Positions 1-6,074 of a stretch of DNA of 6,607 nt are shown piece after piece. Numbering within the stretch: the first letter of the stretch is position 1; every line of letters starts with the position of its first letter. The stretch is from Alphaproteobacteria bacterium. GTDB lineage: Bacteria; Pseudomonadota; Alphaproteobacteria; ATCC43930; CGMCC-115725. Under the pieces are notes generated by a model. That model ran no database searches. It was not told the origin of the DNA and was given only the letters and a program-made list of their open reading frames with translations. The stretch covers positions 1 to 6,607 of the forward strand of contig JAFAHP010000630.1 of assembly GCA_019237175.1 (NCBI GenBank), given 5' to 3'. The translations under genes were made by a program, and so were the position numbers.

Positions 1-462
1 TCCCAGGAGATCTCGGCTGTCGAAATAACGAAAGCCGTGCACTTCATCGACCGGCGCAACCGAACCCCCGAGCCGTACCATGATCTGGGCCGCCAATTCG
101 AAGCAGAGATCCATGCGTTCTGCCCGGATGTGGAACAAAATGTCGCCTGGCGTCGCGACGGCATGGCGCGAGCCCGCACGGAACTCGCGGAACGGATGCA
201 ATTCTGCCGGGCGCGGCTCGCCGAAGAGCCGATCCCACGCGGCAGACCCGAACGCCATGATGCAGGAGAGGTTTCCTTCCGGATCGCGAAACCCGACCGC
301 GCGCAGGAGTGCCGCGAGGTCGGCGCACAACGACCGCACCGCGATGTCACTGTCGGCGCCTGAGTTGATCGTCACCACCAGAAAGATCGCCGCGCGCGTC
401 AGCGGCGCGGCGACCGGCTGTGGGATCGGGCTCGAACTCCCCGCCGCTGCGGGCGTGGTCAT
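1..462 (-). CDS. DyP-type heme peroxidase, N-terminal part (3' end beyond window)
   Basis: Encodes the first 154 residues of a dye-decolorizing (DyP-type, YfeX-like) peroxidase, a heme enzyme that uses hydrogen peroxide to oxidise phenols, dyes or porphyrins. Seen: a Pro/Ser-rich lead (residues 1-20), then PLTRAAIFLVV (20-30), the first beta strand of the ferredoxin-like fold; FGSAAWDRLFG (71-81); HPFREF (89-94); GDILFHIRAERMDLCFELA (106-124); and VDEVHGFRYFDSRDLLG at the truncated end. From family knowledge, the next residues should complete the GxxDG motif with the distal catalytic Asp; the final Gly is probably its first residue. The proximal heme His also lies outside the window. The ATG at 460-462 was chosen because GGAG lies 9 nt upstream; an in-frame ATG at 475-477 has no clear ribosome site. 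No signal peptide is seen, so it is probably cytoplasmic. The gap to the upstream LLM gene is about 109 nt, so co-transcription is possible but unproven. Confidence 0.86.
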   Translation of the reverse strand, partial: MTTPAAAGSSSPIPQPVAAPLTRAAIFLVVTINSGADSDIAVRSLCADLAALLRAVGFRDPEGNLSCIMAFGSAAWDRLFGEPRPAELHPFREFRAGSRHAVATPGDILFHIRAERMDLCFELAAQIMVRLGGSVAPVDEVHGFRYFDSRDLLG

Positions 463-571
463 CGGATCGGACTCCATCCGGTGGTGCCCCGGCGAGGCGT
501 GCGGGATACCACGCGCGGCCGGCCGGCGACAACCGGAGAGCGCTCAGAACGACGAGTGAAAAGATACCTGG
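463..571. other. intergenic gap between LLM and DyP genes
   Basis: About 109 nt lie between the LLM stop (572) and the DyP start (462), both genes on the minus strand. The gap is rich in short GC palindromes (GGCCGGCC, GAGCGCTC) but has no stem followed by a T-run, so no terminator can be called. The best promoter-like pair on the minus strand, TTGTCG with TATCCC 18 nt later, is weak. Confidence 0.5.
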
Positions 572-1594
572 CTATCCGAGAACTCGGGGCCAGACCTCGG
601 AGCCGAGCGTGACGATCGTCTCTTCGATCGTCCCACCCTTTGGGGGGAAGAGCCGGGCGATAACCCCATCGGCGCCGGCTTCGCGCAATGCGACCGCGTG
701 CTCGGCGACCTCGTCGATGGTGCCCGCCAAGGTAAACGCATCGACATGTCGATCGGTGATCAGCGGCAGCAGCGGCAGATAGGGCGTCACCCCGACGGCG
801 TAGGCCGCTCCGGCGACCGTGGCCAAGGCATCCGCCGGTAGCACGAGTCCTTGCGCCGCCGCGGATCGTGACCTCAGCCGGCCGGCGCCCAGATACCGCG
901 CGACGGCCGGGCGAACTGCGTCCCGCGCGGCGCGTCCATCCGCGGCGACGCAGGTGTTGAGCCGGGCAATGATTTGGATCGCCCGTGGATCACGGCCGGC
1001 CTTGCGTGCGGCGCTCTCTACGGCGGTCCGGAAGGCGCGAACCTCCGCCGCCGAGGCACAGGCTTCCATGATCACGCCGTCGGCGAGTTCGGCGGCCATA
1101 CGCTGGCCGAGGGGGCCGTTGCTTGCGACATAAACCGGCACCTCCGGGCGGAGTGGCGGGAAGCTCAATCGGCCATCGTTGAACGTGATCGCCTCGCCGT
1201 GGAAGTCGACGGTTTCGCCGCGCAGCAATGCTCGGATCAATTCGATCGCCTCGTGCATTGCCCTCGCGGGCTTTCGACGGTCGATGCCGAGCTCGGCAAA
1301 CCCTGAAATGCCGGCGCCGATGCCGAGGATCGCGCGCCCAGCAGAAATCTCGTCAAGCGTGGCGATCGCCATTGCCGTGAGCGCCGGATGGCGGGCGAAC
1401 GGATCGGTCACGCAAGGGCCGAGCAGGACATTCGAGGTGTGCGCCGCCAGCTGGCCGAGGCAGGAATAGACCTCGCGATAGAACCGCTCGTCCGCCACCC
1501 AGACCGTGCTGTAGCCGCTCGCCTCGGCTAGTTTCGCGCGTTCGACCAGCTGCGCTATGGGCGCGTCGCCGAGCAGCAGCAGCTGAAGGGTCAT
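572..1594 (-). CDS. LLM class flavin-dependent oxidoreductase (luciferase-like / Mer-like)
   Basis: A 340-residue luciferase-like TIM-barrel oxidoreductase of the group containing F420-dependent methylenetetrahydromethanopterin reductase (Mer) and FMN-dependent monooxygenases. Seen: LAEASGYSTVWVADERF (22-38), the first barrel strand with its acidic pair; LLGPCVTDPFARHP (57-70) followed by LDEISAGRAILGIGAG (80-95), the most diagnostic block; PVYVASNGPLGQRMAAELAD (153-172), usually near the cofactor phosphate; and AGTIDEVAEHAVALREAGAD (290-309). Length is normal for the family. The frame is open upstream to 1681, but that part lies inside the hydroxylase gene and lacks family character, so the ATG at 1592-1594 was chosen. 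It starts 8 nt after the hydroxylase stop, implying one mRNA and probable translational coupling, because its own ribosome site is poor (GAGG only 1 nt from the ATG). Whether the cofactor is FMN or F420 cannot be decided here; the substrate is unknown, perhaps the hydroxylase product. Confidence 0.88.
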   Translation of the reverse strand: MTLQLLLLGDAPIAQLVERAKLAEASGYSTVWVADERFYREVYSCLGQLAAHTSNVLLGPCVTDPFARHPALTAMAIATLDEISAGRAILGIGAGISGFAELGIDRRKPARAMHEAIELIRALLRGETVDFHGEAITFNDGRLSFPPLRPEVPVYVASNGPLGQRMAAELADGVIMEACASAAEVRAFRTAVESAARKAGRDPRAIQIIARLNTCVAADGRAARDAVRPAVARYLGAGRLRSRSAAAQGLVLPADALATVAGAAYAVGVTPYLPLLPLITDRHVDAFTLAGTIDEVAEHAVALREAGADGVIARLFPPKGGTIEETIVTLGSEVWPRVLG

Positions 1595-1602
1595 GCCTCG
1601 CT

Positions 1603-3138
1603 TTAGCGAAGCGCGCTGACGTCGTCCGGGTTGATCAGATCCGGCGCTGACCAGCCGTCGAGGTCGTATTCGGCCATGCACTGATCGGCGAAACTCTTCC
1701 AGCGCTCGTACTGGCCTGAGCCGATTGACGCACGCAAAGCGTCGATGCGGATTTCCTCATGGCTCCCGGCATAGTTTATTTCGTAGAGCTCGTGGCGCGC
1801 ACCGAACTCGCTGCCGATCGAATCCCATAGGAGCTTCATCAGCTTGACGCGCTCGACCGCGGTGACGCCGCCCGAACCGCGGACATAGCGGTCGAGATAT
1901 TGCCGCAATTCCGGCGCCTTGAAGTCGCGGGCATGCGAGTTGAGATAGATCAGGCTACTGGCAACGGTTTTCTCGATCATGTGCTTGATCTGGACATAGG
2001 CCTCCGGGGCGAAGATGCGATAGGCCATTGCCGGCTCTATCGCCGGCAATACGCAGCCGCCCGCCCACGGCTCTGCACTCTTGGCCATCGCGTCCGAAAG
2101 CCCCCACATTGTGTTCCGCCAGGCGATTACCTCGCCGATATTGGCTTCGACCCCGCGGAACCCGCGGGTACCGGCGGCCTCGGTCGCCTTCACCAATAGG
2201 CCAATGATGAAGTCGAGCTTGACTGCGAGGCGCGTGCAGCCCTGCAGCATCGCGCGCGGCAGAAACCCGCTGTTCGGGAAGAATCTGTTGGCTTTGTCGA
2301 TGTCGGCGTAGACGAACACGTCCTCCCACGGCACCAGTACGTCATCCATGATGAAAATTGCGTCGTTTTCATCGAGGCGGCTCGACAGCGGGTAATCGAA
2401 CGGGCTGCCGAGAACGGCTGCGCGCTGCTCGTTCGAGACGCGGCAAATGAATTTGACGCCGGGGGCATTGCTCGGCACCAGGAAGACGATTGCAAAGTTC
2501 TTGTCTTGCACCGGCAGCACCCCGGCATGCGCGACAAAGGTGAAATGCGTCAACGCCGAACCGGTGGCGACGACTTTGGCGCCGGTGATGCGGATGCCGG
2601 CGTCGGTCTCCTTGGTCACATGCGCGTAGACGTCGGCCGGGCCGCCCGGCGCGCCGGGTGCCATGTTGCGGTCGACCGGTGGCTGCACGATAGCGTGGTT
2701 GACGAACGGCACCCGCTCCTGGCTGTAGCGATACCAGCGCCGTGCATTTTCCTGGTAGGGCTCGTAGAATTCCGCGTTGGCTCCTAGAGTGGCGAGAAAC
2801 GCGGCCTTGTAATCGGGCGAGCGGCCGAGCCATCCATAGGTCAGCCGCGACCAAGCGGCGATGGCATCGCGCGCCGCGACCTGATCCTCGGCCGAGCACG
2901 GTGCGACAAAGTATTTGTGGGTAAACCCGCCCCATTCAGTCTGGCAGGCCAGCAGATTTTTCTTTTCGGCATGGTCACAGTGCAGCGCATCGTACAGCCG
3001 CGCGATCATCCGCGCCGTGTTGCGAAAGCCCGGATGCTCGGCGATGTTCTTGATGCGCTCGCCGTAGATCCAGACCTCCCTGCCATCATCGAGGCTGTCG
3101 AGAAATTCCTGGCCCGTATAGGGAAGCAATGTCGCCAT
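1603..3138 (-). CDS. 4-hydroxyphenylacetate 3-hydroxylase family FADH2-dependent monooxygenase
   Basis: A 511-residue oxygenase of the HpaB/PvcC family. These enzymes take reduced FAD from a separate reductase and insert one oxygen atom ortho to a phenolic hydroxyl, giving a catechol. Seen: the HpaB N-terminal domain from about residue 5 (YTGQEFLDSLDDGREVWIYG), then LGRSPDY (104-110), NHAIVQPPVDRN (147-158), GIRITGAKVVATGSALTHF (180-198) and the C-terminal helical domain to about 480. R106, Y110 and H148 sit at a constant offset of 6 from Arg100, Tyr104 and His142 of the Thermus enzyme (recalled, not aligned here), so the phenol-binding and catalytic set appears intact. Length matches the family (about 480-520). 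The ATG at 3136-3138 has GGGAG 9 nt upstream. It heads a leftward operon with the LLM gene and is divergent from the SDR-transporter operon. No HpaC-type reductase is in the window. The substrate could be another phenol, so no gene symbol is given. Confidence 0.93.
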   Translation of the reverse strand: MATLLPYTGQEFLDSLDDGREVWIYGERIKNIAEHPGFRNTARMIARLYDALHCDHAEKKNLLACQTEWGGFTHKYFVAPCSAEDQVAARDAIAAWSRLTYGWLGRSPDYKAAFLATLGANAEFYEPYQENARRWYRYSQERVPFVNHAIVQPPVDRNMAPGAPGGPADVYAHVTKETDAGIRITGAKVVATGSALTHFTFVAHAGVLPVQDKNFAIVFLVPSNAPGVKFICRVSNEQRAAVLGSPFDYPLSSRLDENDAIFIMDDVLVPWEDVFVYADIDKANRFFPNSGFLPRAMLQGCTRLAVKLDFIIGLLVKATEAAGTRGFRGVEANIGEVIAWRNTMWGLSDAMAKSAEPWAGGCVLPAIEPAMAYRIFAPEAYVQIKHMIEKTVASSLIYLNSHARDFKAPELRQYLDRYVRGSGGVTAVERVKLMKLLWDSIGSEFGARHELYEINYAGSHEEIRIDALRASIGSGQYERWKSFADQCMAEYDLDGWSAPDLINPDDVSALR

Positions 3139-3146
3139 AGTTATAG

Positions 3147-3166
3147 TCTCCCAGTGGAGAGGGAGA
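3147..3166 (-). promoter_or_regulatory. short hairpin covering the hydroxylase Shine-Dalgarno site
   Basis: TCTCC (3147-3151) can pair with GGAGA (3156-3160) around a 4-nt loop, and TCTCCC (3147-3152) can alternatively pair with GGGAGA (3161-3166) around an 8-nt loop. In the leftward mRNA the shared arm is the GGGAGA ribosome site that serves the ATG at 3138, so pairing would hide it. With the predicted start near 3159 only the first pairing would be fully transcribed. The stems are just 5-6 bp, so a regulatory role is speculative. Confidence 0.25.
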
Positions 3167-3194
3167 TGCTAAGATCGCCGAAACGGGCGGTCAA
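3166..3194 (-). promoter_or_regulatory. candidate sigma70-type promoter for the leftward hydroxylase operon
   Basis: On the minus strand TTGACC (3194 to 3189, five of six matches to the consensus -35) is followed after 17 nt by TAGCAT (3171 to 3166, four of six matches to the -10). The start point would fall near 3158-3160, giving a leader of about 20 nt before the hydroxylase ATG at 3138. Placement in the only divergent gap and ideal spacing support it; it was found by eye and is not proven. Confidence 0.4.
3167..3175 (+). promoter_or_regulatory. candidate extended -10 promoter for the SDR-transporter operon
   Basis: TGCTAAGAT at 3167-3175 reads as an extended -10 element (TGn followed by TAAGAT, four of six matches to TATAAT). 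The expected -35 position, about 3147-3152, is a poor match, as extended -10 promoters can tolerate. Transcription would start near 3182, about 30 nt before the SDR ATG at 3213. It overlaps the opposing -10 at 3166-3171. Evidence is by eye only. Confidence 0.25.
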
Positions 3195-3212
3195 CAAACC
3201 GGAGGTGAGGAA

Positions 3213-4013
3213 ATGGCACGGTTGACGGGCAAGGTGGCGCTGATGACCGGCGCCGCGGGCGGGCAGGGCACGGCCGAAGCAGAGCTGTTCCTGCGTGAAG
3301 AGGCCGCGGTGGTCCTGACTGACGTCGATGTTGCCACGGGCGAGAGCCTGACGCAGCGTCTCGCCGGCCAAGGCGGCAGAGTCACGTTTTTGCCGCAAGA
3401 CGTCGCCGACGAGGCCTCCTGGAAGAACGTTGTGGCGGCGGCGTTGGCGCGGTTCGGCAAGCTCCACATCCTGGTCAACAACGCCGGGACGATCGCTCGT
3501 CAGGGCATCGTCGATACCACGGTCGAGGCGTGGAACCGCACCATCGCGGTCAACCTGACCGGCGCGATGCTCGGCATGAAGCATTGCGCGCCGGCGATCC
3601 GCGATAGCGGTGGCGGTTCGATCATCAACATCTCCTCGACCGCCGGGCTGACGGCCCATGACGACGCGGCCTACACCGCCAGCAAATGGGGGCTGCGCGG
3701 CCTGACCAAGACCGCAGTCCTGCAATTCTCGCAATGGAACATCAGGGTCAATTCGATCCACCCCGGACAGATCGCCGACACCGGCTTTTTCCGCAGCGGC
3801 GGAGAGGCGTTCGCCCACGCGGCGCGCGTCGCGATACCGCTGCACCGCCAGGGGACGCCACGGGAATGCGCCGATCTCGTGCTGTTCCTTGCATCGGATG
3901 AATCGAGCTTCATCAGCGGGGCTGAGATCGCCATCGACGGCGGCTATATCGCCGCCGGCACTGCGAGCCTGCGCAACCGCGTGCGCGACGATTTCGCGGC
4001 CGGCCGTAACTGA
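3213..4013 (+). CDS. SDR family NAD(P)-dependent oxidoreductase (classical)
   Basis: A complete 266-residue classical short-chain dehydrogenase, predicted to interconvert an alcohol and a ketone or aldehyde in the cytoplasm. Seen: Rossmann glycine motif TGAAGGQG (12-19); an Asp at the end of the second strand (D37, in VVLTDVDV), which favours NAD(H) over NADP(H); the adenine-contact DV pair (63-64); NNAG (89-92); the full catalytic tetrad N114, S142, Y154 and K158 (YTASK); the HPGQIADTGFF loop (183-193); and the SGAEIAIDGGY end motif (235-245), followed by a charged tail of about 20 residues beyond the usual end. The ATG has a strong GGAGG at 3201-3205, 7 nt upstream. It is first in a plus-strand operon: its stop is 27 nt before DUF3311. 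The resemblance of the active-site region to 3-alpha/20-beta-hydroxysteroid dehydrogenase type SDRs is general and does not fix a substrate. Its place between the hydroxylase and the transporter suggests it works on the same imported compound. Confidence 0.93.
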   Translation: MARLTGKVALMTGAAGGQGTAEAELFLREEAAVVLTDVDVATGESLTQRLAGQGGRVTFLPQDVADEASWKNVVAAALARFGKLHILVNNAGTIARQGIVDTTVEAWNRTIAVNLTGAMLGMKHCAPAIRDSGGGSIINISSTAGLTAHDDAAYTASKWGLRGLTKTAVLQFSQWNIRVNSIHPGQIADTGFFRSGGEAFAHAARVAIPLHRQGTPRECADLVLFLASDESSFISGAEIAIDGGYIAAGTASLRNRVRDDFAAGRN

Positions 4014-4028
4014 GGCGGCTATTTCATC

Positions 4029-4043
4029 GGGAGGAAAGCCGTG
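4029..4043 (+). promoter_or_regulatory. strong ribosome site fixing a GTG start
   Basis: GGGAGG at 4029-4034 lies 6 nt before GTG at 4041-4043. No ATG follows in frame until the middle of the first membrane segment, so the GTG is the start of the DUF3311 gene. Confidence 0.75.
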
Positions 4044-4259
4044 GAAGTAAATACGCCGGGCAGGCGGCCCTCGCCGCTGTGGTATCTGCTGCTCATCGCA
4101 CCGTTCGTCGCGATGTTCTGGGTGTCGAGCTACAACAGCATCGAACCCGCCTGGGGTGGTGTCCCTTTTTTCTATTGGTATCAGCTGCTGTGGATCCCGA
4201 TCGGCGCCGGGCTGACCTTGATCGTCTATTTCGCCACCCAGCGGCAAGACCGAGGGTAA
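4041..4259 (+). CDS. DUF3311 small membrane protein, symporter partner
   Basis: A 72-residue membrane protein of the DUF3311 family. Seen: a basic, Pro-rich N-terminus (residues 1-12), a first hydrophobic segment LWYLLLIAPFVAMFWVSS (13-30), an aromatic loop with YNSIEPAWGGVPFFYWYQLLW (31-51, the family hallmark region), a second hydrophobic segment (about 50-65), and a short charged tail. Positive charges at both ends suggest N and C termini in the cytoplasm with a periplasmic loop. From family knowledge, DUF3311 genes commonly sit directly before a sodium:solute symporter gene, as here, with 7 nt between the stop and the symporter ATG. It is inferred to be a small accessory subunit that helps the symporter fold or work; the biochemical role is not established. 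It starts with GTG behind a strong ribosome site and lies in the operon SDR-DUF3311-SSS. Confidence 0.9.
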   Translation: MEVNTPGRRPSPLWYLLLIAPFVAMFWVSSYNSIEPAWGGVPFFYWYQLLWIPIGAGLTLIVYFATQRQDRG

Positions 4260-4266
4260 CGCCCCC

Positions 4267-5805
4267 ATGCCGATCAACTGGGTCGCTCTGATTGTCTTTG
4301 TCCTGCTGTTCGGCTTTATCACAGTGCTCGGCTTTGCTGCTGTTCGCTGGCGCCGAGGAAATCTCGACCTCTTGCATGAATGGGGACTGGCCGGCAGCCG
4401 TTTCGGCACGATCATTACTTGGTTTCTATTGGGCGGCGACCTTTACACTGCCTATACGTTCATCGCGGTCCCGGCGTTGATGTTCGGCGTCGGAGCGCTC
4501 GGCTTCTTTGCCGTGCCCTACACGATTATGGTGTACCCCTTTGTTTTTGTCGTGTTTCCGCGGCTCTGGTCGGTGGCGCGGACTCATGGCTACATCACCG
4601 CGGCCGACTTCGTTCGCGGCCGTTACGGCAATAGATGGCTGGCATTGGCCGTGGCAATTACCGGGATGGTCGCGACGATGCCCTATATCGCGTTGCAACT
4701 GGTCGGCATACAGGTCGTGATCGCCGCTCTCGGGATCGAAAGCCTGGGTCTCGGCGGTGATTTGCCGCTGATCATCGCCTTCATCGTCCTCGCCGCCTTC
4801 ACCTATACCAGCGGATTGCGAGCGCCGGCTGCGATTGCAATCGTCAAGGACATCCTTATCTGGATCACGGTAATCGTCGCGATCGTCGTGATCCCGATAG
4901 AGCTCGGCGGCTACGGCAAGATCTTCGCGGCGGTGCCCCCCGCCAAATTGTTGCTCGCTTCGCCGGAGGGCAACACACTGGGCAACTACAGCGCTTACGC
5001 CACTCTGGCCTTTGGCTCGGCACTGGCGCTGTTCCTCTACCCGCATTCGGTTACTGGGGTGCTGAGTGCGAGCAACCGTCGTGCCATTAGCCGCAATGCG
5101 GCCTTTCTGCCGGCCTATTCGTTCCTACTGGCGCTGATTGCGCTGCTCGGGTTCATGGCGATCGCGGTCGGGGTCGACAAGATGGCGGAATACGCGCCTC
5201 TATTCAAGCAATACGGTCCCAATTTCGCGGTTCCTGCGTTGGTATTGGCGATGTTCCCGTCATGGTTTGCGGGTGTGGCGTTCGCCGCGATCGCGATCGG
5301 CGCGCTGGTGCCGGCGGCGATCATGTCTATCGCCGCGTCGAATTTGTGGACGCGCAATATCTACCGCGAGTTCATCCGCCCGGACTGCACCGCGCTGCAG
5401 GAATCGAAAATGGCCAAGATCGTCTCGCTGATCATCAAGTTCGGCGCGTTGGTTTTCATTTTGGGTCTGCCGCTGCAATATGCGATCCAGCTGCAGCTCT
5501 TGGGCGGCGTCTGGATCATCCAGACATTGCCGGCGGTCATCGGCGGTCTCTATACGCGGTGGTTCCACGACCGCGCGCTTGTCCTCGGCTGGCTCGCCGG
5601 CATCGTCGTCGGCACGGCAATGGCGGCCTCGCAGAGTTTTCGCCCGATCTACCCACTGCAGATTGCCGGCTGGACGGTCCCGACCTACGCCGCTTTCGGC
5701 TCGCTGATCCTCAACGTCATCGTCGTAATTGCACTGACGCCGATCTTCAATGCGATCCACGCCGGGCGCGGAGCCGACGAGACCCAGGCCGAGCATTACG
5801 TGTGA
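4267..5805 (+). CDS. sodium:solute symporter (SSS) family transporter, MctP-like
   Basis: A 512-residue inner-membrane transporter of the SSS family, predicted to couple sodium entry to uptake of a small organic solute. Seen: about 12-13 hydrophobic segments, starting at residues 5-25 and 48-70; WFLLGGDLYTAYTF (52-65) at the broken first core helix; ITAADFVRGRYGNRW (110-124), the family's conserved cytoplasmic loop; TYTSGLRAPA (179-188); and PAAIMSIAASNLWTRNIYRE (349-368), the core helix whose Ser residues belong to the second sodium site in this fold. It ends with a short polar tail. Pairing with DUF3311 and overall look place it near monocarboxylate permeases such as MctP; because the next genes act on aromatic or phenolic compounds, an aromatic carboxylate is a reasonable but unproven substrate. 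The ATG at 4267 is 7 nt after the DUF3311 stop, with GAGGG about 10 nt upstream, so translation is probably coupled. Its 3' end overlaps the minus-strand antitoxin-like remnant by 10 bp. Confidence 0.93.
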   Translation: MPINWVALIVFVLLFGFITVLGFAAVRWRRGNLDLLHEWGLAGSRFGTIITWFLLGGDLYTAYTFIAVPALMFGVGALGFFAVPYTIMVYPFVFVVFPRLWSVARTHGYITAADFVRGRYGNRWLALAVAITGMVATMPYIALQLVGIQVVIAALGIESLGLGGDLPLIIAFIVLAAFTYTSGLRAPAAIAIVKDILIWITVIVAIVVIPIELGGYGKIFAAVPPAKLLLASPEGNTLGNYSAYATLAFGSALALFLYPHSVTGVLSASNRRAISRNAAFLPAYSFLLALIALLGFMAIAVGVDKMAEYAPLFKQYGPNFAVPALVLAMFPSWFAGVAFAAIAIGALVPAAIMSIAASNLWTRNIYREFIRPDCTALQESKMAKIVSLIIKFGALVFILGLPLQYAIQLQLLGGVWIIQTLPAVIGGLYTRWFHDRALVLGWLAGIVVGTAMAASQSFRPIYPLQIAGWTVPTYAAFGSLILNVIVVIALTPIFNAIHAGRGADETQAEHYV

Positions 5806-6043
5806 TCAGAGCCAGAGTTCCAGGATCCGACCTCCCACTCGGCCATTTCGGCTGCCAAAGCCCGATCTTTCTCCTGATCAATGCGGCCTGGTACAGCGGG
5901 TCATCATCGGTCCCCTCCTCCGGGGGCAAAGCGCCCGCCAACAGTCGCTGGTTGAACTTGCTGCGCTCTTGCACCGAGACAATGCGTTTGAACCGCCTTG
6001 CAAGGGCGCCTGGTAGACGGAACAGCAGTTGCCTGATGGCCAA
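5796..6043 (-). pseudogene. frameshifted small antitoxin-like gene (ribbon-helix-helix type)
   Basis: A broken minus-strand gene filling the gap between the symporter and the second SDR. The first part starts at TTG (6041-6043), with GAGG 9 nt upstream, and reads MAIRQLLFRLPGALARRFKR, then SKFNQRLLAGALPPEE and DDDPLYQAAL. At about 5877-5882 the frame is lost: the original frame runs into the symporter complement as low-quality sequence, while the adjacent frame continues DQEKDRALAAEMAEWE and stops with TAA at 5796-5798. Restoring one base near 5879 joins the halves into an 82-residue protein. The short N-terminal beta/helix pattern and the acidic AAEMAEWE end are typical of small antitoxins that precede MazF/PemK-like toxins; this identity is from recall of the family and is moderate. 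No toxin gene follows. No slippery heptamer is seen at the junction, so programmed shifting is unlikely; a sequencing or assembly error is possible. No ATG start exists, which also fits decay. Confidence 0.45.
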
Positions 6044-6074
6044 CTCGAACTACCTCGAAAGCTGCTAGCCGCCG

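Noticed and set aside
480..545. Palindromes GGCCGGCC and GAGCGCTC and a weak TTGTCG/TATCCC pair upstream of DyP
   Set aside because: Short GC palindromes are expected at this base composition, and the promoter-like pair matches consensus poorly.
80..559. Open plus-strand frame of 159 codons at the left end
   Set aside because: Antisense to the DyP peroxidase; composition (Ala, Arg, Ser) is that of a shadow frame.
576..587. CCGAG-AA-CTCGG stem at the LLM stop as a terminator
   Set aside because: The loop is too small for the full stem, it overlaps the last codons, and the nearest T-run (TCTTTT) is over 10 nt away.
1595..1681. N-terminal extension of the LLM gene by 29 residues
   Set aside because: The extra part is basic, has no family similarity and lies inside the hydroxylase coding end; the ATG at 1594 gives the normal luciferase-like N-terminus.
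3141..4415. Long open minus-strand frame of 424 codons opposite the SDR and DUF3311
   Set aside because: It is antisense to two genes with clear family motifs, and its product is Arg/Gly/Asp-rich without any recognisable domain; this is common in GC-rich DNA.
5803..5880. Inverted repeat TGATCAG / CTGATCA 64 nt apart flanking part of the antitoxin-like remnant
   Set aside because: Each copy contains the self-complementary TGATCA, so the match is easily coincidental; no target duplication or longer ends that would indicate a mobile element.
5262..6068. Open plus-strand frame of 268 codons overlapping the symporter end
   Set aside because: Arg/Pro/His-rich shadow of the symporter in another frame, running on into the gap; no domain pattern or ribosome site.
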